A stretch of 64,000 bases of DNA. It comes from Phoronis australis. Its lineage: Eukaryota; Phoronida; Phoronidae. The notes below the pieces were generated by a model. That model saw nothing but the letters and a program-made list of their open reading frames with translations, was not told the DNA's origin and searched no databases. The stretch covers positions 258,073-322,072 of the forward strand of contig NMRA01000249.1 in NCBI GenBank assembly GCA_002633005.1, written 5' to 3'. Below, piece after piece: positions 61,301-64,000 of the stretch; within the stretch, counting starts at the first letter, position 1, and every line of letters starts with the position of its first letter. The position numbers and the translations under genes were made by a program.

Positions 61301-64000
61301 ATGATAAACCTGAAATGATACATTTACTATCCTCATACTTTCGTGTTACTCGATATATTCAGCAGTTGGCGTGAAAGAAAACTCACGAGGAATTAAACTG
61401 GCCATTGAGAAACGTCAAACGTCTAAACCAAGACATGCAGATTAAGAACCGGTCATCGAGATTTTTGCACGACATTTACCAATTGTTTACCAGTCTGCTT
61501 TTTCCACAGGTGGCGGAGTGATTTGGGCGTGAGATAGGGGATGTATCATCTTAGTGATGTCTGGTTTGTTTAAATTAGCTCGCTTTAACCAAAACGGGCA
61601 TTTCCAGACAGAAAAGCATAACAATTTATTTTGTGCAAGGCACTAAACACATTTGTCAAGTGTGCAGCTACCTATCTTTGTCAACTCGCCATTTCATCTA
61701 GACATGTGTGAGGGTTTCCTGGGCGCTGATTTGTAGTTCGACACTCGCTTACTCCACCCTGATTTTGGTAAAGGGCCTATCAATTACAGATGTAAACTAT
61801 AGAAATATTTTATACTCTTCTAACTTTGATATAAGGTTGATATTGCGTCCAGGCTCTGAACTCACTCCACCATTAGTTTACATAACTGATAACTCGACCA
61901 AGGGTCATGACACCATCTGTATGCCATGCCACAGAGTGAGTTTTTCTTAAATGGATCAATTTATGAAATGTTTAAGCGTATTTTTGACAAAAGTGAGTCG
62001 ATTTTGACCAAAGACATACCGTTGTGGTTCACTATGACCAAAGATATACCGTTGTGGTTTATATAGTACTATTAGCATTCAAAATTAAAAGAGAAAATAC
62101 AACAGTTGAGATAATCGAATGCTCTGGCCCATTCCACTCACAGACAGAAGGCGGCTTATCACGTTCGTAAATGAAACGCCAAGCTGAAGCGTGACCGCAA
62201 CTGCTACAGTACATACATCGTGCTTGTAATGTGGCCGTCCGCAATAATCTATTCCAGTTCATGGGCGCCGGACATCAGACACTGAGCGGAATGGACAAAT
62301 GTAAATATGATGTTTTGATACGGGTCCTTTTGAAGTGAAGTTTCGTATAACATTCAGCATGGCAATGGCATAGGAGTAAAATTACTAAAGGGAGGGTTTA
62401 TCATGTAAATTCAGAAGAGTTGATGCCTCGATGTGGGCAAAATAAAATGTTTCGTCATTAAATTTTAATTAAGAATACGTGTATAAGACAATTCAGTGCA
62501 AATCGCTCAGTGTGGGGACATTCACTTTCCATACAGAAAATTCAGTTTCACAAGCTTTGAAATCAGCAAACGTTTTGGAAAATGATAGGAATTTGAAAAG
62601 TTTATCTATTAGAAAGTAAAAGATGTACTCTGGACATGTAGTACACCAAAATGGCACCAAAAACCTTATTCTCAACAATTTTGAGAGACAACAGAGTTCC
62701 CATATCGAAATTTGTCATAACCAAAGTTTTGATGAAATAGTTGACTTGCACTGAAGTTTGTGGCTATACGGCAATTACAAGAACACACGATTTATATATC
62801 CTTGAAGTGTGACCTCGTTTTCAATGTGACATATAATCTCAATTAATAATCAACGCTGCCAATCAAAAGAAACGTCAAGTGATTTTTGTTAAGTTACTTG
62901 AATTTCTGGAGATTCGAAGTTTGCATGAAGTACTTGATTTTTTTCATCAAATCAGATTAAAAGTTTTTCACCATCAAGGTTTTTCCAGTTGAAGCTGAAC
63001 AGACAATAACTGTACATGCTGGCAGTTACGAGTGTGTAAGTTTACTAGCAGGCAATGGTTATGGAATAAAACAAATGCTAAAATGCCTTATTAAAGTTCA
63101 CACCACGACGTGCTCTTTATGCAATAATTAAAATTAAATTCCTCAAATGTAGTCACATACATGTATGGACAAAATCAACGTACATTTGAATGGTGTGATA
63201 CGATAGAAACGTTGAGGGTTCCAGGATTGTTTTAAAACACCTTGACTCCTAAGCCCCGGCCACGACCCATCGACCAACCACCTCCTCGACCCACATCCCC
63301 CACGACCCACAACCCCCTTGACCCATGACCTGTAGAAATAGATCGACGTATCTGCTCATTTTGCACATTTTATGATCATATTGCGTCACTGAATGACTTT
63401 ACATGAAACGTACATGTAACTACACGCGAATCGGCTCTGGCTCAAGTCTGTTGGTTAAAAACAGAAAGTAGCGTAAGCACATGATCAGAACTAGTGAATT
63501 AAGAGCGTACTATCGCTGTCACGGAAATAGTTCCAAGAGCGACTACCAATGACCCTGCTCTCTTAAACTTTGGGAAGGAATGCACATAGTTTTACATTTT
63601 TATTATTTGCTTTCGTATACACCTTCACAAAAGCTCCGACCGTGTAATATTCAAATACATTTTTAGTTAAAGATTTTTTTTTTCAAACTGTATTTATTGA
63701 AGCAATTACATATTTATCGGTTCCTTGCAACTCTCCCAAAAAAGCTTGAATTTGCTATTCACTGAAGAGCACACTCTGCCGGAAATGCCATTTGTAACTT
63801 TGGTACATGTAGTACATGTAGGTCTGTCATTTGATTTTGTCGCGATGTTTTTACTTCTGTTTTTGGCTTTCAGACTTGTCGAATCGGCTCTCTTAATTTC
63901 AACAAAATAGGGAAAAGCCGGCCGAGCTCACTGCCAAACTCGCTGGTCCTGCAAGTCAGCGCTGTTCTATTTTCATATGGAGTCGAGCTTTTGTACACTA
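58362..64000 (+). CDS. Unrecognised secreted or cell-surface protein, five exons, partial at the right edge
   Basis: Exons: 58362-58391, 59553-59737, 61737-61935, 62979-63035 and 63874-64000 onward. They join in one frame (phases 0, 2, 0, 0) with GT-AG borders, giving about 199 residues so far. Residues 1-18 (MDTLLIFCILDVAFGVSA) form a signal peptide split by intron 1, with likely cleavage after VSA. The mature part has three N-glycosylation sequons (NNT, NFS, NST), scattered cysteines (LTLKC, TICMPCHR, SYECTC) and a beta-rich, alternating hydrophobic pattern, as in an immunoglobulin-like or other beta-sandwich ectodomain. I recognise no family. A TATA box at 58,276 supports the start. Exon 4 uses the acceptor ATCAAG|GTT; the nearby TTTTCCAG would break the frame. 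Confidence 0.7.
59236..59481 (+). mobile_element. MITE-like element with CCCGTTCCAA terminal inverted repeats
   Basis: The left end CCCGTTCCAAAAAAATTGAC is matched by the reverse complement of the right end, CCCGTTCCAACAAAACTGAT. The interior is AT-rich with alternating CTTAAG and TTAAG inverted repeats and no coding capacity. It sits in intron 1 of the secreted-protein gene, about 70 bp before exon 2. Confidence 0.7.
59553..59737 (+). CDS. Secreted-protein exon 2
   Basis: Acceptor TTGCCTTCAG. Encodes the end of the signal peptide and a beta-rich stretch with VYYEGNNTFKAEVNFSVSN and SATLTLKC. Phase 2 donor GCAG|GTAAAA. Confidence 0.75.
60927..60939 (+). repeat. Poly-G run in a G-rich purine tract
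   Basis: Thirteen G residues, flanked by GTGGGGGTGGA and CGGAGGTGGTGG, inside intron 2 of the secreted-protein gene. It could form a G-quadruplex. Confidence 0.85.
61737..61935 (+). CDS. Secreted-protein exon 3
   Basis: Acceptor GATTTGTAG. Encodes SSTLAYSTLILVKGLSITDV, then FDIRLILRPGSELTPPLVYI and TDNSTKGHDTICMPCHR. Phase 0 donor AGA|GTGAGT. Confidence 0.7.
61985..62056 (+). repeat. Short tandem duplicate
   Basis: TGACCAAAGACATACCGTTG with TGGTTCACTA is followed directly by a near-copy (TGACCAAAGATATACCGTTG TGGTTTATA). Confidence 0.85.
62979..63035 (+). CDS. Secreted-protein exon 4
   Basis: 57 nt from acceptor CACCATCAAG to donor TGT|GTAAGT, phase 0 on both sides, encoding VFPVEAEQTITVHAGSYEC. 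The ending GSYEC resembles the F-strand cysteine region of Ig-like folds, a weak hint only. Confidence 0.6.
63255..63330 (+). repeat. Degenerate GACCCACAACCCCC minisatellite
   Basis: Reads CCACGACCCATCGACCAACC, then CTCGACCCACATCCCCCACG, then ACCCACAACCCCCTTGACCC. It is the same unit as at 51,062 (plus) and 51,700 (minus). Confidence 0.8.
63874..64000 (+). CDS. Secreted-protein exon 5, open at the window edge
   Basis: Acceptor TTTGGCTTTCAG. The phase-0 frame stays open to the end, encoding TCRIGSLNFNKIGKSRPSS and then NSLVLQVSAVLFSYGVELLY. The polypyrimidine tract before the acceptor is good. Confidence 0.65.

Noticed and set aside
62980-62988. Alternative acceptor TTTTCCAG for exon 4 of the secreted-protein gene
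   Set aside because: Using it puts the exon out of frame with exon 3 and meets a stop; the upstream ATCAAG acceptor preserves the frame.
1-64000. Operon, CRISPR, prophage or other bacterial-type system
   Set aside because: Introns with GT-AG borders, MITEs, a nuclear-type tRNA-Ser and animal-type proteins show this is an animal genome; no spaced direct-repeat array is present.

Overview
This is a eukaryotic, intron-rich, AT-leaning window with canonical GT-AG splice sites, many small non-autonomous repeats, frequent TACATGTA palindromes and one nuclear tRNA gene. That texture and the proteins fit a marine invertebrate, most plausibly an invertebrate deuterostome such as a hemichordate or cephalochordate. 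The species assignment is an inference. Most long open frames are chance ORFs, because the real genes are split into short exons.

Layout. (1) Positions 1-1250, minus strand: the N-terminal part of a neuropathy-target-esterase-like protein (PNPLA6/PNPLA7 family) in one uninterrupted coding exon that runs off the left edge. It carries a membrane anchor, one complete cyclic-nucleotide-binding-like domain and the start of a second. (2) Positions 1.3-12 kb: mostly non-coding, with a LINE 3' remnant (7.5 kb), a small TIR element (8.3 kb), a decayed minus-strand coding-like stretch (9.2-9.8 kb) and a 36-bp triplicate (10.6 kb). (3) Positions 12,096-47,299, plus strand: the dominant gene, an SLC6 Na+/Cl- coupled transporter closest to the glycine transporter group. 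Fifteen exons from 24,243 onward join in frame and encode all twelve membrane helices. Two further phase-0 exons (12,096 and 22,264) may supply a long cytosolic N-terminus. Its introns hold a decayed copy of an uncharacterised multicopy mobile-element gene family (26.9-29.6 kb), three copies of a long-TIR MITE, a cluster of GTGACGGACGT motifs, a GCGTAAATTAA repeat field with a perfect palindrome, tRNA-Ser(GCT), and a trinucleotide microsatellite with an assembly gap. (4) Positions 47.4-58.2 kb: no convincing gene. It holds more MITE copies, a 353/348-bp duplicate joined by a single N (probably two haplotypes), two strong hairpins and tRNA-like SINE heads. (5) Positions 58,276-64,000, plus strand: a TATA box followed by the first five exons of an unrecognised secreted or cell-surface protein, running off the right edge.

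The three genes show no functional link; they are neighbours rather than a system. The best candidates for something undescribed are the mobile gene family remnant, the unrecognised secreted protein, the SLC6 paralogue that lacks the usual TM8 aspartate of the Na2 site, and the one-sided GTGACGGACGT cluster.
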